Of a stretch of 64,000 bases of DNA, positions 32,936-41,966 are shown in pieces. The notes beneath the pieces were generated by a model. The model ran no database searches. It was not told where the DNA came from and was given only the letters and a program-made list of their open reading frames with translations. The first letter of the stretch is position 1. Each line of letters begins with the position of its first letter. Origin of the DNA: SIG437 sp045648985. Lineage in GTDB: Bacteria > Bacillota > Clostridia > UBA1381 > UBA9506. Where the stretch lies: contig JAZROZ010000028.1 in the NCBI GenBank assembly GCA_045648985.1, positions 1-64,000 of the forward strand, read 5' to 3'. The position numbers and the translations under genes are program-made.

Positions 32936-33997
32936 ATGGCTGAAAATGTAAAAGTAGTTATAGAGACTTGTAAGTCTTATAGTAATCAAGTAGTTAGAGA
33001 ACCTTTTATGGGTATAGGTTACTTACCTTTGGTAAAGCCTGAAATCTTTGACTACTCAAAATTTGGTAAAGAAACTATGATTAGAGAAATCACAGGTGGT
33101 ACAGCAAGTGATTATGATATTAATTCTGGTTTCGAGGCAAATGGTACAGGTGGTAGTGCAAAATGGATTCCTTATGTAGCACCTTATGATAGAGGAATTA
33201 CATTTGCAGTAGATTCAATGGATGAATACAATGCTGTTTTAGCAGGTATGGAGTTAAGTGGTGCTGCTATTGCTAAGCAGAACTTAATCAATATGGCTGC
33301 AGAAATAGATGCAACAACAACAGCAGCACTTTATGCAAGTGTTCCTGAAGCAAATGTTTTATCTTCAACAACTGCAAAATTAGACAAAGACAATATCATA
33401 GCAACAATCGATGATATTGAAGCAAAGATTTTCAATGCTGGTTACAATGGTGATTGTTATGTATTCACTCGTGCAAGTGTTTATAGTGCGTTCAAGGCTG
33501 CAATCATAGACAAGAATGGTATTGCAAATGAAGATGTGTTGAAATTGACACCTGTAAAAGGTTTAGAGATTGAAACACGTGTATTAAAGTATAACAATAT
33601 GTACTTTGTAAGAATTGCAGACAACAGAATGTACTCTGCAATCACACTTTTAGATGGTAAGAGTGAAGGTCAGACAGCAGGTGGTTATGCAAAGGCTGAT
33701 GGTGCTTCTTATGTAGATGTTTTGGTAGTTCCTGCTCCTGCAGCAGCATTAAGTTTAAGACATTTTGTTGCTAACTTACTTGTACCTATGGCATTTATGC
33801 ACGGTTTAAATCCTGGTGAAGTTCAGGCTGAATTAGGTGGTGTAAATGACTTAACAGGTGGTGCAGTAGCATTTAGTAATGTAGGTATCAACCAGAAAGC
33901 AGATGCATTCGAGTATCAGACAAGAATGATTTATGGTGCTATGGCATTTAATATCTGGAAAAAGACATTATTTGCTGTAACAACTCCTATTGCCTAA
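32936..33997 (+). CDS. Major capsid protein
   Basis: 353 residues from ATG 32936 after GAGAGGGG. Position right after the protease/scaffold, size and composition fit an HK97-fold capsid protein. Segments include the E-loop-like region FGKETMIREITGGTASDYDI, spine helix ELSGAAIAKQNLINMAAEID, P-domain YNGDCYVFTRASVYSAFKAA, and an A-domain with YVDVLVVPAPAAALSLRHFV. No N-terminal delta domain is visible. It is followed by a strong hairpin that may protect the abundant transcript. Confidence 0.85.
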   Translation: MAENVKVVIETCKSYSNQVVREPFMGIGYLPLVKPEIFDYSKFGKETMIREITGGTASDYDINSGFEANGTGGSAKWIPYVAPYDRGITFAVDSMDEYNAVLAGMELSGAAIAKQNLINMAAEIDATTTAALYASVPEANVLSSTTAKLDKDNIIATIDDIEAKIFNAGYNGDCYVFTRASVYSAFKAAIIDKNGIANEDVLKLTPVKGLEIETRVLKYNNMYFVRIADNRMYSAITLLDGKSEGQTAGGYAKADGASYVDVLVVPAPAAALSLRHFVANLLVPMAFMHGLNPGEVQAELGGVNDLTGGAVAFSNVGINQKADAFEYQTRMIYGAMAFNIWKKTLFAVTTPIA

Positions 33998-34028
33998 TCT
34001 TAATTACAACTACAATTAACAATTCAAT

Positions 34029-34060
34029 ATCTGGTGGGCTTCAAATGAAGCCCACCAGAT
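34029..34060 (+). terminator. Hairpin after capsid gene
   Basis: Perfect 14 bp stem ATCTGGTGGGCTTC, loop AAAT. No T-run follows, so it is more likely a partial terminator or an mRNA 3'-end stabiliser than a full stop, because tail genes follow directly. Confidence 0.7.
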
Positions 34061-34083
34061 ACCAAAAATAAGGAGGGTTTACA

Positions 34084-34323
34084 ATGTTTGTGAAAGTAAA
34101 AGCACATGGTGTTTATAGATATATTAAATCTCAAAATTCAGAACTTTTAGCAGTATTAAAGACTGCTCCTGATTTTGAAGTAGAACTTGATGACTCTGGT
34201 GAAATCAAACTTTTTAGTGCAACAGAAGTGAGTGGTATTTTACAACCTACTTCTTCTACAAAGGAAGATTTGGCTGCATCATTGGGTGTTAAAAAGACTT
34301 CTACTCGTAAGACTTCTAAATAA
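34084..34323 (+). CDS. Small head-region protein
   Basis: 79 residues from ATG 34084 after AGGAGGG. N-terminal strand pattern (FVKVKAHGVYRYIKSQNSEL) and a flexible Ser/Thr/Lys-rich C-terminus (KTSTRKTSK). It stands where a Rho-like or head-decoration protein or a first connector gene often lies. No family recognised. Confidence 0.55.
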   Translation: MFVKVKAHGVYRYIKSQNSELLAVLKTAPDFEVELDDSGEIKLFSATEVSGILQPTSSTKEDLAASLGVKKTSTRKTSK

Positions 34324-34337
34324 GGGAGTGTTGTAAA

Positions 34338-34904
34338 ATGGCAGAAATAAAGGTAAATATAAACTCTTATGTGAGTTTAGAAGAAGCAGATAACTATATT
34401 GAGACCTATTACACCTCTACTTCTGCTGAAAGATTAAAATGGCAGGAGTTGTCAGAAGAAGATAAAAAAATAAAATTGATTTCTTCTGCAAGGGCTTTGA
34501 ATAATTTGAGGTATAAAGGTCAAAAGGAAATCAATGGTCAGCCTTTGGCTTTTCCCCGTAAATATGCTGTTTATGGTTTTTGTTTTGCTTATGCACCTTA
34601 TGTTTCACAATATAAAGATAACTCTCTTTTAGAAGGAATTTCTGGTAGTGGTAATGGTCTTGATGCTGCAAAAGAGGCTCAAATTGTAAATGCTATTACA
34701 GGTATTACTATGGATGAAGGTATTATTACTGATGTATTAGAAAGGTCAGTAGCAGGTGTAAAAAGTAAGTCAGCAGGTAGGATGTCAGAATCCTATGATA
34801 ATGACACAAATAGAGCAAAATACCTTTCTATTGGTATTTTTAACATTGATAAAATAAAAAATATTTTGAGCGCTTGGATAAGTGATTCAGTATTCAGCAT
34901 ATAA
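34338..34904 (+). CDS. Head-tail connector protein
   Basis: 188 residues from ATG 34338, 9 bp after GGGAGTG. The helical start YVSLEEADNYIETYYTSTSA with WQELSEEDKKIKLISSARAL and LRYKGQKEINGQPLAFPRK is the pattern of gp6/DnaT-like adaptor (connector) proteins that bind under the portal. The C-terminus ends with a region containing KSAGRMSESYDND. Role assigned from position and helical pattern. Confidence 0.7.
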   Translation: MAEIKVNINSYVSLEEADNYIETYYTSTSAERLKWQELSEEDKKIKLISSARALNNLRYKGQKEINGQPLAFPRKYAVYGFCFAYAPYVSQYKDNSLLEGISGSGNGLDAAKEAQIVNAITGITMDEGIITDVLERSVAGVKSKSAGRMSESYDNDTNRAKYLSIGIFNIDKIKNILSAWISDSVFSI

Positions 34905-34917
34905 GGGGGTTATTTTT

Positions 34918-35235
34918 ATGGATTTGACAAGTATTGATTGGACTTCTCTTGTAAGTGCATTAGGTTTTCCTATTGTTATGTGTGGTCTTTTGTTTTGGGT
35001 TTTGAAAGACCTTATTAAGCGTGATAAGGATGAAGCAAAAACCAGAGAAGAAAAACTTATGGAAAATAATGCAAATACACTCAGCACCTTAAACAAGGTT
35101 GGTGAAAGTATAGAGAGAAGCGATGAAATAAATCGTGAGTTAAGTGAAACAAATAGACTTCTTGTAGAGAAGTTAGAAGATAAATTGGTGGGTATAGACG
35201 CAAATGTCAACAAAATTTTAGATAAATTAGATTGA
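34918..35235 (+). CDS. BhlA/UviB-type holin-like protein
   Basis: 105 residues from ATG 34918 after AGGGGG. One N-terminal TM helix (LVSALGFPIVMCGLLFWVLK) followed by a charged coiled coil (LIKRDKDEAKTREEKLMENN, then KLEDKLVGIDANVNKILDKL). This is the layout of BhlA/UviB-like bacteriophage holin or bacteriocin-associated peptides. It is inserted between head-tail connector genes, far from the endolysin, which is unusual; a structural or membrane-attachment role is an alternative. Confidence 0.6.
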   Translation: MDLTSIDWTSLVSALGFPIVMCGLLFWVLKDLIKRDKDEAKTREEKLMENNANTLSTLNKVGESIERSDEINRELSETNRLLVEKLEDKLVGIDANVNKILDKLD

Positions 35236-35254
35236 TAAAAAGAAGGTGTAAATT

Positions 35255-35557
35255 ATGCAAATAAAAACCTATTTCAAAACACCTATAACACTTAAACGTT
35301 TATTATCTACTGAAAATGATATGAACTTACCAGAATATTCAGATGAAGAAGTAATAATGGCACGTGCAGATGGTCAGGCAGGATTAAGGTTTGGGGGTCA
35401 CGACATCATAAGTTCAACAGATTATGTTTATTTAGTGGGTGATGAAGTTACTGTGGGTTCTTTGCTTAATAATATGCCTGTGAAAAATGTAGAGCCTATA
35501 TATGAATTCAATGGTAAAGTGCATCATTGGGAAGTAATTGCTGGTCCTGCGAGGTGA
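35255..35557 (+). CDS. Head-tail closure (stopper) protein
   Basis: 100 residues from ATG 35255, after AGAAGGTG. Mostly beta (TPITLKRLLSTENDMN, STDYVYLVGDEVTV, VHHWEVIAGPA), compatible with the small beta-barrel stopper proteins (gp16/HK97 gp7-like). Assigned by position in the order portal, capsid, connector, stopper, gp10-like, completion. Confidence 0.6.
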   Translation: MQIKTYFKTPITLKRLLSTENDMNLPEYSDEEVIMARADGQAGLRFGGHDIISSTDYVYLVGDEVTVGSLLNNMPVKNVEPIYEFNGKVHHWEVIAGPAR

Positions 35558-35561
35558 TATT

Positions 35562-36002
35562 ATGCAGGTATATGTAGATATATCATATTTGGTGGCAGGT
35601 GGTAAAGAAATTATTGCAGATAGTTTGATGAGTGATAAAGAAAAATTATTGTTTATTTTGGCAGTTAGTGAGAGAATGCAAGAGTTAATCAATCGCTATT
35701 GTCCTTATGATAAAGGAAATCTCAAAAAATCTTTATCAGTCAAAGAAACACAAACAGGAGTTATCTTCTCCTACTCTGTACCTTATGCACCTTATGTCCA
35801 CGAAATTTTATATAGACACCACAAGCGCCCAACCCGCGCGAAGTGGCTCGTAGAGGCACTTCGCCAATCATTAAAGGAGCTAATATTGGAATTTGAAAAT
35901 GAGAATATCCCAAGTTTTAATGTGGTTTTTAGTACTAATCCTGTTTTAGAATTAGAACTCACCACAGCAAACAATGGGTTAAATTGGAGGGATTTTGTGT
36001 GA
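35562..36002 (+). CDS. HK97 gp10-like tail-completion protein
   Basis: 146 residues from ATG 35562, 6 bp after GAGGTG. Sequence NRYCPYDKGNLKKSLSVKE, GVIFSYSVPYAPYVHEILY, and HKRPTRAKWLVEALRQSLKE carries the typical gp10 pattern (P-x-D-T/K-G-x-L, then Y-A-x-Y-V-H, then a terminal helix). These proteins join the tail tube to the head connector. Overlaps the next gene's start by four bases. Confidence 0.75.
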   Translation: MQVYVDISYLVAGGKEIIADSLMSDKEKLLFILAVSERMQELINRYCPYDKGNLKKSLSVKETQTGVIFSYSVPYAPYVHEILYRHHKRPTRAKWLVEALRQSLKELILEFENENIPSFNVVFSTNPVLELELTTANNGLNWRDFV

Positions 36003-36406
36003 GTAAATACAAACTTTTATTTAATTACTTAAAGACTTTACTTCCCTCTGAATATCGTGTGACTTTTGGAACTCAAGAAGAAGGTAAAGAAAACACTATT
36101 GGTGCATTTTTTCAAGGTGGTAAGCCAAGAAAGAAGTTAATAAATAGCGGTGAATATTTGGAAGATGTTGTGAGTGTTACTCTAAATATAAACTCTAAAA
36201 AGGATTACAAGTCTGTAGAGAAGTGTATAGAGGATTTAGAGAAATTTGTTCAAGAGTTTAATAAGGTTCATGATTATACATATAGTGAAGGTGATTCTTC
36301 TGTATCGATTTTATATACAGAATTGTTTGGAAATATCAACCAACTTGGTTTTAATGGGGTTGGTATTCCCTGTTTTTCAATAAATTATGTAATTTACTAT
36401 AAATAA
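35999..36406 (+). CDS. Tail terminator/completion protein
   Basis: 135 residues from GTG 35999, 8 bp after GGAGG. KYKLLFNYLKTLLPSEYRVT and the beta-rich DVVSVTLNINSKKDYKSVEK region with the terminal FSINYVIYYK fit tail-terminator proteins that cap the tail tube before head joining. Assigned mostly by position before the tail tube gene. Confidence 0.65.
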   Translation: MSKYKLLFNYLKTLLPSEYRVTFGTQEEGKENTIGAFFQGGKPRKKLINSGEYLEDVVSVTLNINSKKDYKSVEKCIEDLEKFVQEFNKVHDYTYSEGDSSVSILYTELFGNINQLGFNGVGIPCFSINYVIYYK

Positions 36407-36419
36407 GGGGGTTTTATAA

Positions 36420-36908
36420 ATGCCAAAAAATAAAATTGATGTACCTGTAACAAATATAGGGTTTGAGATTCTTTTAGGTGCTTATAATGTTATGCCTACT
36501 GTTGAAGATTTTTTAGGTGATATAAAATCAGCAGATGGCGTTGAGTATCAAGTAGAGAAAATCAAGTATGCTCCTGTAAATATGGGTGGTTATGCAAATG
36601 AAGTTCCTACTCTTAAAGTAGGTCAGGCTACTACAATAGAAATCTATATGAATAATAATTATGTGAAACTTCATGATAAGTTCCACAATAATGATGTATC
36701 AAGTTCAGAGTTCTATTGCTCTTTGGCTTTGAAGTATCCTAAAAATGAAAGAAATTCAGAAGTGCCTGATTATTGGTACAATGGATTCATTTCAAAGATT
36801 AAGTCATCAGGTGGTACTGAAGCAGAGGCACAGTATTTCACAATTGAGTTTACTCCTACTTCTGCACCTATGAAGATGGAAACCACTGATGCAGGCGAAG
36901 AAGAATAA
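36420..36908 (+). CDS. Major tail (tube) protein
   Basis: 162 residues from ATG 36420 after AGGGGG. Beta-rich (YQVEKIKYAPVNMGGYANEV, PTLKVGQATTIEIYMNNNYV, AQYFTIEFTPTSAPMKM), the right size for a siphovirus tail tube subunit and directly before the tail-assembly chaperone genes. It is followed by a strong hairpin, as is the capsid gene, consistent with high expression. Confidence 0.75.
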   Translation: MPKNKIDVPVTNIGFEILLGAYNVMPTVEDFLGDIKSADGVEYQVEKIKYAPVNMGGYANEVPTLKVGQATTIEIYMNNNYVKLHDKFHNNDVSSSEFYCSLALKYPKNERNSEVPDYWYNGFISKIKSSGGTEAEAQYFTIEFTPTSAPMKMETTDAGEEE

Positions 36909-36914
36909 TATTTT

Positions 36915-36948
36915 TAGGGCAGACGGACGGTTTACAGTCTGTCTGCCC
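36915..36948 (+). terminator. Hairpin after tail tube gene
   Basis: AGGGCAGACGGAC pairs with GTCTGTCTGCCCT with one G-T pair. No T-run. Same arrangement as the hairpin behind the capsid gene; probably a 3'-end stabiliser or partial terminator. Confidence 0.65.
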
Positions 36949-36974
36949 TATATCTTTATAAGGGGGATTTTAAG

Positions 36975-37397
36975 ATGTCAAAAATATCAAAAAATTTAAT
37001 AGAAGTTCAAGACTTCTTTAATAGTTTGGGTATTAGATTCACAATGAAAACAATGCGCTACTGCGCTGAACATGATATAGATTTGAATGGTATCACTTCA
37101 TATAGTCCTAAAAATCTTTTGGACTTGATTATGTTGGGAACTCCTAACATAAAACCTGCTGAAGCAGATGAAGTTATAGAGAAGTGGTTTGAAAAGGGTT
37201 ATTCTTTACCTTTACTTCACACTATGGCTATAAAAGAGGCTCGTGAAAGTGGTTTTTTTATCACAGAGGCAGACACCAAGATAATGAGCGAGATGGATAC
37301 AGAGAAACTCGATACATTGAAAACACTTCTGCCTACAATAACACAGGAATTAGCAACTTTAACAGCATATCAGGAAGGTATGAGGACTGCACTCTAA
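36975..37397 (+). CDS. Tail assembly chaperone (gpG-like)
   Basis: 140 residues from ATG 36975 after AGGGGG. Helical protein between the tail tube and tape measure genes, where siphoviruses encode the gpG/gpGT chaperones. Its C-terminus is followed by a second frame in the -1 phase that stays open across the whole overlap, the usual sign of a programmed frameshift that makes a longer gpGT form. Confidence 0.7.
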   Translation: MSKISKNLIEVQDFFNSLGIRFTMKTMRYCAEHDIDLNGITSYSPKNLLDLIMLGTPNIKPAEADEVIEKWFEKGYSLPLLHTMAIKEARESGFFITEADTKIMSEMDTEKLDTLKTLLPTITQELATLTAYQEGMRTAL

Positions 37398-37417
37398 AAG
37401 ATATATACCACAAAACT

Positions 37418-37723
37418 ATGGCTTTGTGTTTATCTTATGGTCTTTCTTATATGGACTTTTTGAGTATGACTATGGATGAAGTTTTAGCATATTCAGAGAA
37501 AGTTCAGCAGATACAAGAAATTCAGAGGTATGATTTAGCAGTAAAAATAGGTCAACTATTTAGTGAAGATGGCTTAAAACCACCTACTTTTACGGAAAAA
37601 AGCAAACAAAATCAGAGAGTTAGAGATGCATCAGAGTTGTCAGAAGAAGAAAAAGACTATTGGGTAAATAGAATTATAGATTTCCAAATGAAACAAGTAG
37701 AAAAAATTGAAGAATTGAGGTGA
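37418..37723 (+). CDS. Tail assembly chaperone, gpT-like extension (-1 frame)
   Basis: About 101 residues from ATG 37418 (MALCLSYGLSYMDFLSMTMD), without a ribosome site. The -1 frame is open upstream for more than 120 bp (…CTLKDIYHKT then MALC), and LKDIYHKTM fits the beginning of gpT-like sequence. It is therefore probably reached by -1 frameshifting from the preceding gene. A canonical slippery heptamer is not obvious near the end; a run of seven T at 37253-37259 in the correct phase is one candidate. Confidence 0.55.
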   Translation: MALCLSYGLSYMDFLSMTMDEVLAYSEKVQQIQEIQRYDLAVKIGQLFSEDGLKPPTFTEKSKQNQRVRDASELSEEEKDYWVNRIIDFQMKQVEKIEELR

Positions 37724-37728
37724 TTAAA

Positions 37729-40128
37729 TTGGCTGAAAATGTTCAGATAACAGGTAAGAGTGATTCTTATGATGAAACATTAAAGAAGATTATAGAACTT
37801 AATAAGAAAATGAATGAAGAATTAAAGGCCTCAAAGAAATATTTGGAATCAACAAATGATATATATAAGGAGTTATCAAGGCAAACAAAGGACTTTGCAA
37901 CTTCTCTTGGTCAAATCTTTGGTATTACTACTCAAAGCAGTAAATCAACAGAACAGGCAATAAATAGGGTTCAAAGAGGTGTAGATAAATTAAAGGGAAA
38001 AGCAGATAGAGACGGTTTATCTGCTATACAAAGTAGTGTAAAGAGTATAGCAGGAATGTTAAAAGGTAATTCAAATTTTGCCTCAATATTAACTAATTCC
38101 TTAAAAACTGCTGTATCTTCTTCCTCTTCTCTCAATACTTCCCTTGCTACTACTTCTTCTACTATTGGTGCAACAAGTTCAGCAGCAGGTGGTGCTTCAG
38201 CAAGTATAGCAGGTATGGGTGGTGCTGCATTAGGTACAGCAGGTGCGGTTTTGGCTGTTGTAGCGGCTATTGCAGCGTTGTTAGGTATGATGTATAAACT
38301 TGGTGAAGGTGGTTATAAAGCACAACTCACAATAGCAAATAGTGAGAAAGTATTGGGGTCTTCTTTCAAAACTGCTTATGGTTGGGCAAATAAAATGAAT
38401 GATGAGTTAGGAATTGCACAAGACAGAACTATGGCTTTAATTTCTGCAACTGCTCAACTTGGTAGGAGTTCAGGTATGAGTACTCAATCTTCTGCAAATA
38501 TGGGAATAGGTGCAAATCGTTTGGCAGTTCAGATAAGCAATTCAACAGGTTTAGATATAGAATCTATCACAGGACAGATAAACTCTGCATTGGGTGGTTC
38601 TGATAGTTTGGGTGCTTATGGTATCAATGTGAGTGATAGTGCTGCAAAGTATTGGTTATTACAGAAAAAAGGTATTGATGCATTTAATGGTGCAGTAAGT
38701 GAAAGCACAATGGTTTATGCAAGATATATGTTAATACAAGAACAAGCAAATATCTTAAAATATAGAGATTCTGAAAATACTCAAAGTCTTGCATCAATGC
38801 AACTTAAACTTAAAAACACAATGGACTCACTTTCTAAATATGCTCAAGCAATATTTATACCTGTTTTTCAGGCTATTACAGAAGTGTTATTAGCACTTGC
38901 AGAGGCTACTCTTTGGGTAGTTAATGGTTTTAGAGAAATTTTAGGTATGAAAGAATTGACATTAGACATTGGTGGTCCAAGTCAAGAAAGTATAGATGCA
39001 GCAGGTGACTTATATAGTCAGTATAAGAAAATGGGTGATGAACTTGAAGCATTAAAACAACAATTATATGGTTTTGATGAAGTAATCACACAAAATCCTT
39101 ATGACAACACCATAGCAGATTTAAGTTTAGAAGATGCAGGTTTAACTGATGTTCTTGATACAGATGGTGCAGTAAAAGACGGAAAACAGTATGCACAAGA
39201 GTTTAGAGATTCATTTAAGTCAGTTTTAAGTAAAATGGGTCCTTTAGGTGAAACTATGGGGATGTTCTTCAATATAGACCAAAAGAGTTTTGAAGAAATG
39301 ACAGAAGTAGAACAATGGTTAAATCAGCCAGGACGTAAATTTATAGAACTTGCAAAGAAAGGTGATGCAGATGCTTGGGATTTTGCGACTGCTATTTCAG
39401 GTGAGGCGCTTCACGAAGTTCCAATAGTTGCAGAAATAGAAGCATTATTAAATGGGGATGGTAAGGACTTTATTTTAGAGTGCTTACAAACTGGATTACT
39501 ATTTAATCCTATCACTTGGCCTATTGGTTTACTTTGGAAAGGGTTTGATATCCTATCACAATTTAAGGATGAAAATGGTGAGTGGGATGTTTTAGTAGAG
39601 TTTTTAGACTTAGAAAAGTTAAAAGAGGGTTTTGAAGATGCTTGTGATTGGTTGTATGAGAAGTTATCAGGTTTTGGTTCTTGGTTAGGTGGTCAAGTAA
39701 AATCAGCCCTTTCAAACTTAAATCCTTTCAATGCAGGAATAAATATTGCATCATCAGTTTATGGTATGAGTGATGAACAGGAAAAGGCTGTAAGGAATAG
39801 ACTTTCTCAAACTTGGGTAGGTAATTTCTTACCAAAGTATGAGTCAGGTGGTTTCATAAAAGCAGCACACATAGCACAACTTGACCCTAATGAAGTTGCT
39901 TTACCTCTTACTCCTACTGTTTTAAGTAGTATAGGTGATAGAATCTTTGAAAACTCACGTGTAGAAGGTTCAGGTGGTGGAAATATAACAGTAAATGTCC
40001 ATTTAGGTGAAAATGGTGCGATAATTGCAGATAATTTTAGTTTACAGAAGTTCAGTAAGAAGATTGGTGAAAATGTGGCTCAACAGTTGAAGTCCACAGG
40101 TCAGTTAGCCTATGGTAGAAAATATTAA
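37729..40128 (+). CDS. Tail tape measure protein
   Basis: 799 residues from TTG 37729, 8 bp after GAGGTG. Long N-terminal coiled coil (KKMNEELKASKKYLESTNDI), Ser/Ala-rich low-complexity region near 130-160, a hydrophobic segment LGTAGAVLAVVAAIAALLGM at about 180-200, and a conserved phage-tail domain (IAQDRTMALISATAQLGRSS, ESITGQINSALGGSDSL). The C-terminal part has a second amphipathic stretch and a glycine-rich end. It sets tail length and is ejected into the membrane; its small size implies a short tail (roughly 120 nm at 1.5 Å per residue, an inference). Confidence 0.88.
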   Translation: MAENVQITGKSDSYDETLKKIIELNKKMNEELKASKKYLESTNDIYKELSRQTKDFATSLGQIFGITTQSSKSTEQAINRVQRGVDKLKGKADRDGLSAIQSSVKSIAGMLKGNSNFASILTNSLKTAVSSSSSLNTSLATTSSTIGATSSAAGGASASIAGMGGAALGTAGAVLAVVAAIAALLGMMYKLGEGGYKAQLTIANSEKVLGSSFKTAYGWANKMNDELGIAQDRTMALISATAQLGRSSGMSTQSSANMGIGANRLAVQISNSTGLDIESITGQINSALGGSDSLGAYGINVSDSAAKYWLLQKKGIDAFNGAVSESTMVYARYMLIQEQANILKYRDSENTQSLASMQLKLKNTMDSLSKYAQAIFIPVFQAITEVLLALAEATLWVVNGFREILGMKELTLDIGGPSQESIDAAGDLYSQYKKMGDELEALKQQLYGFDEVITQNPYDNTIADLSLEDAGLTDVLDTDGAVKDGKQYAQEFRDSFKSVLSKMGPLGETMGMFFNIDQKSFEEMTEVEQWLNQPGRKFIELAKKGDADAWDFATAISGEALHEVPIVAEIEALLNGDGKDFILECLQTGLLFNPITWPIGLLWKGFDILSQFKDENGEWDVLVEFLDLEKLKEGFEDACDWLYEKLSGFGSWLGGQVKSALSNLNPFNAGINIASSVYGMSDEQEKAVRNRLSQTWVGNFLPKYESGGFIKAAHIAQLDPNEVALPLTPTVLSSIGDRIFENSRVEGSGGGNITVNVHLGENGAIIADNFSLQKFSKKIGENVAQQLKSTGQLAYGRKY

Positions 40129-40143
40129 GGGAGGTATGTGAAT

Positions 40144-40584
40144 ATGACATTAAGTGAAGTATCAACAAAATATAAAGATTGTCCTTTTATGATAGACAAT
40201 TATCATGTACCTTCCCCTTCCCTTGGGGTTTGGTTGTATGAGTGGGAAAGAGTTTCAAGGTCTTATAATAACTCAAATGCTGATTTTATTGACATTACCA
40301 TAGCACAAAAAGATAAATTTAATTGGAAGTATGATGCAATAAAATTAGCAGAATTAAGACCAATAGAGGCTTATATTAAAAATAAGATTTCAACAGGTAC
40401 AAACTCTTTCAAAATCACTTCTTGGACTCCTGATAGGGGTTATATCACAAAGGACTGTTATTTAGGAACACCTATACAATACATTCCTAACTCTACTATA
40501 TCAGACACAGAAGGACATGGTACTTTGAAGTTTGAGTACCATTGGATACAGATAAAAGGTAGTAAAAACATTAAAAATGGTTGA
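40144..40584 (+). CDS. Distal tail protein-like
   Basis: 146 residues from ATG 40144 (GTG 40138 is too close to the GGGAGG site). KDCPFMIDNYHVPSPSLGVW and the beta-rich ITSWTPDRGYITKDCYLGTP, with FEYHWIQIKGS at the end. Placed between the tape measure and the hub protein, where Dit or other baseplate ring proteins are found. Assigned by position. Confidence 0.55.
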   Translation: MTLSEVSTKYKDCPFMIDNYHVPSPSLGVWLYEWERVSRSYNNSNADFIDITIAQKDKFNWKYDAIKLAELRPIEAYIKNKISTGTNSFKITSWTPDRGYITKDCYLGTPIQYIPNSTISDTEGHGTLKFEYHWIQIKGSKNIKNG

Positions 40585-40597
40585 AGGGGGTTAGATT

Positions 40598-41962
40598 ATG
40601 GCAGATATTTTAACTTTACCTATATGGACTAATAACGAACAATACAAGGCAATTTTGACCTTTGATAGTGGCTCTACATATACTGCTCTATCTGACAACT
40701 CTGAAACTAATGTCCTTTCTTCTCTTGACTTGACAGAGAGTTCAGCAATAACATCAGGTAATCCTGTTGGTATAATGGAGCCTAATTATGCAAATTTAAG
40801 AATTGTAGATTTTACAAATAATCTACTCTCTACTAACAAACAATCCCCATATTACCACTATATGAGAAATGGCGTGCGTATAGATTTGTTTGTATCTTAT
40901 GATGGTGGTAGTTATGAGCCTTTTGGTGTTTATTATACTGATGATTGGCAAAGTGAAAAGGCGAATGGTGGTTATTCAGAAGTGTCTTTGTCCTGTGTAG
41001 ATAATCTGGAGTATATAGGAAATAAAGAACTTCCCCCACTTCCTGCTTATGCAGGTGTAAATGTGGTGGACTTATTGAGAAATATTTTTCTTGGTATAGG
41101 TCTAAAAGAGAGTGATTTTCATATAGATGAAAGTTTATCTTTGACTATGGTATATGCTCTTACAAAGAGTTCCACAGTTAGAGAGGCCTTAAACTCTATT
41201 GCACAAGCGCTTACTGCTCGTATATATACAGATAGAGCAGGAATAATCCAAGTTGTTCCTGCTTTACCTGAAAAAGAAGTGAAGTATGAATTAGATGATA
41301 TTTATATAGAGAGTTTTCAAGTAAAACATAATAAAATATCACAATATAACAAGGTTAAATTACTATATAACAAGATAGATAATAGACCTGCAGATACCAT
41401 ACTTGAACTTAATAATCAAGTTTTGGTATCAGGACTTAATGAACTAAAAAATTTGCAGTTAAATCAGAACATATTAAGTATAGACGGTGTTTTTATCACA
41501 ACTGATGCAGATAGTGTCAGTAATATAGATAAAATTGGTAGTATAGATTATGTAGCATATCAAGGTGGTATTGATATTTCTATCTTTAATAATCTTGATG
41601 CTGAATTGACAGTTACCATTGAAGTTATAGGTAGAATGTCAGGAAGCACAAATGCCTATGTAGAGAGTTCAATAAGTGGTTCTGACGTTAAAGTAGCAAA
41701 TGTTCTCACACTTGAAAACTCTATGATACAAGATGAAAAAATAGCCCAAAATTATGTAAATAAAGTGGCACTTTATCTTTATAATATGCAGCAAGAAGTG
41801 GTATTTAGTGGTTCTTTGTGTTCAAAGTTAAATGTTCAGGATTATGTAAAAATAAATTCAGAGGACAGTTCAATGGCTGGTACATATTTAATAACTCAAC
41901 TCAACCTTGTTGAAGGAGAAGCCCATTCTTTAAGTGTAACAGCAGTAAAAATAAGGGAGTGA
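40598..41962 (+). CDS. Baseplate hub / tail-associated protein
   Basis: 454 residues from ATG 40598 after AGGGGG. N-terminal beta domain (YANLRIVDFTNNLL, RIDLFVSYDGGSYEPFGVYY, EVSLSCVDNLEYIG), then LPAYAGVNVVDLLRNIFLGI and STVREALNSIAQALTARIYT, which resemble the gp27/Tal N-terminal hub domains. The C-terminal half is beta-rich. Probably the tail-tip hub; no peptidase domain is visible. Confidence 0.65.
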   Translation: MADILTLPIWTNNEQYKAILTFDSGSTYTALSDNSETNVLSSLDLTESSAITSGNPVGIMEPNYANLRIVDFTNNLLSTNKQSPYYHYMRNGVRIDLFVSYDGGSYEPFGVYYTDDWQSEKANGGYSEVSLSCVDNLEYIGNKELPPLPAYAGVNVVDLLRNIFLGIGLKESDFHIDESLSLTMVYALTKSSTVREALNSIAQALTARIYTDRAGIIQVVPALPEKEVKYELDDIYIESFQVKHNKISQYNKVKLLYNKIDNRPADTILELNNQVLVSGLNELKNLQLNQNILSIDGVFITTDADSVSNIDKIGSIDYVAYQGGIDISIFNNLDAELTVTIEVIGRMSGSTNAYVESSISGSDVKVANVLTLENSMIQDEKIAQNYVNKVALYLYNMQQEVVFSGSLCSKLNVQDYVKINSEDSSMAGTYLITQLNLVEGEAHSLSVTAVKIRE

Positions 41963-41966
41963 TATT

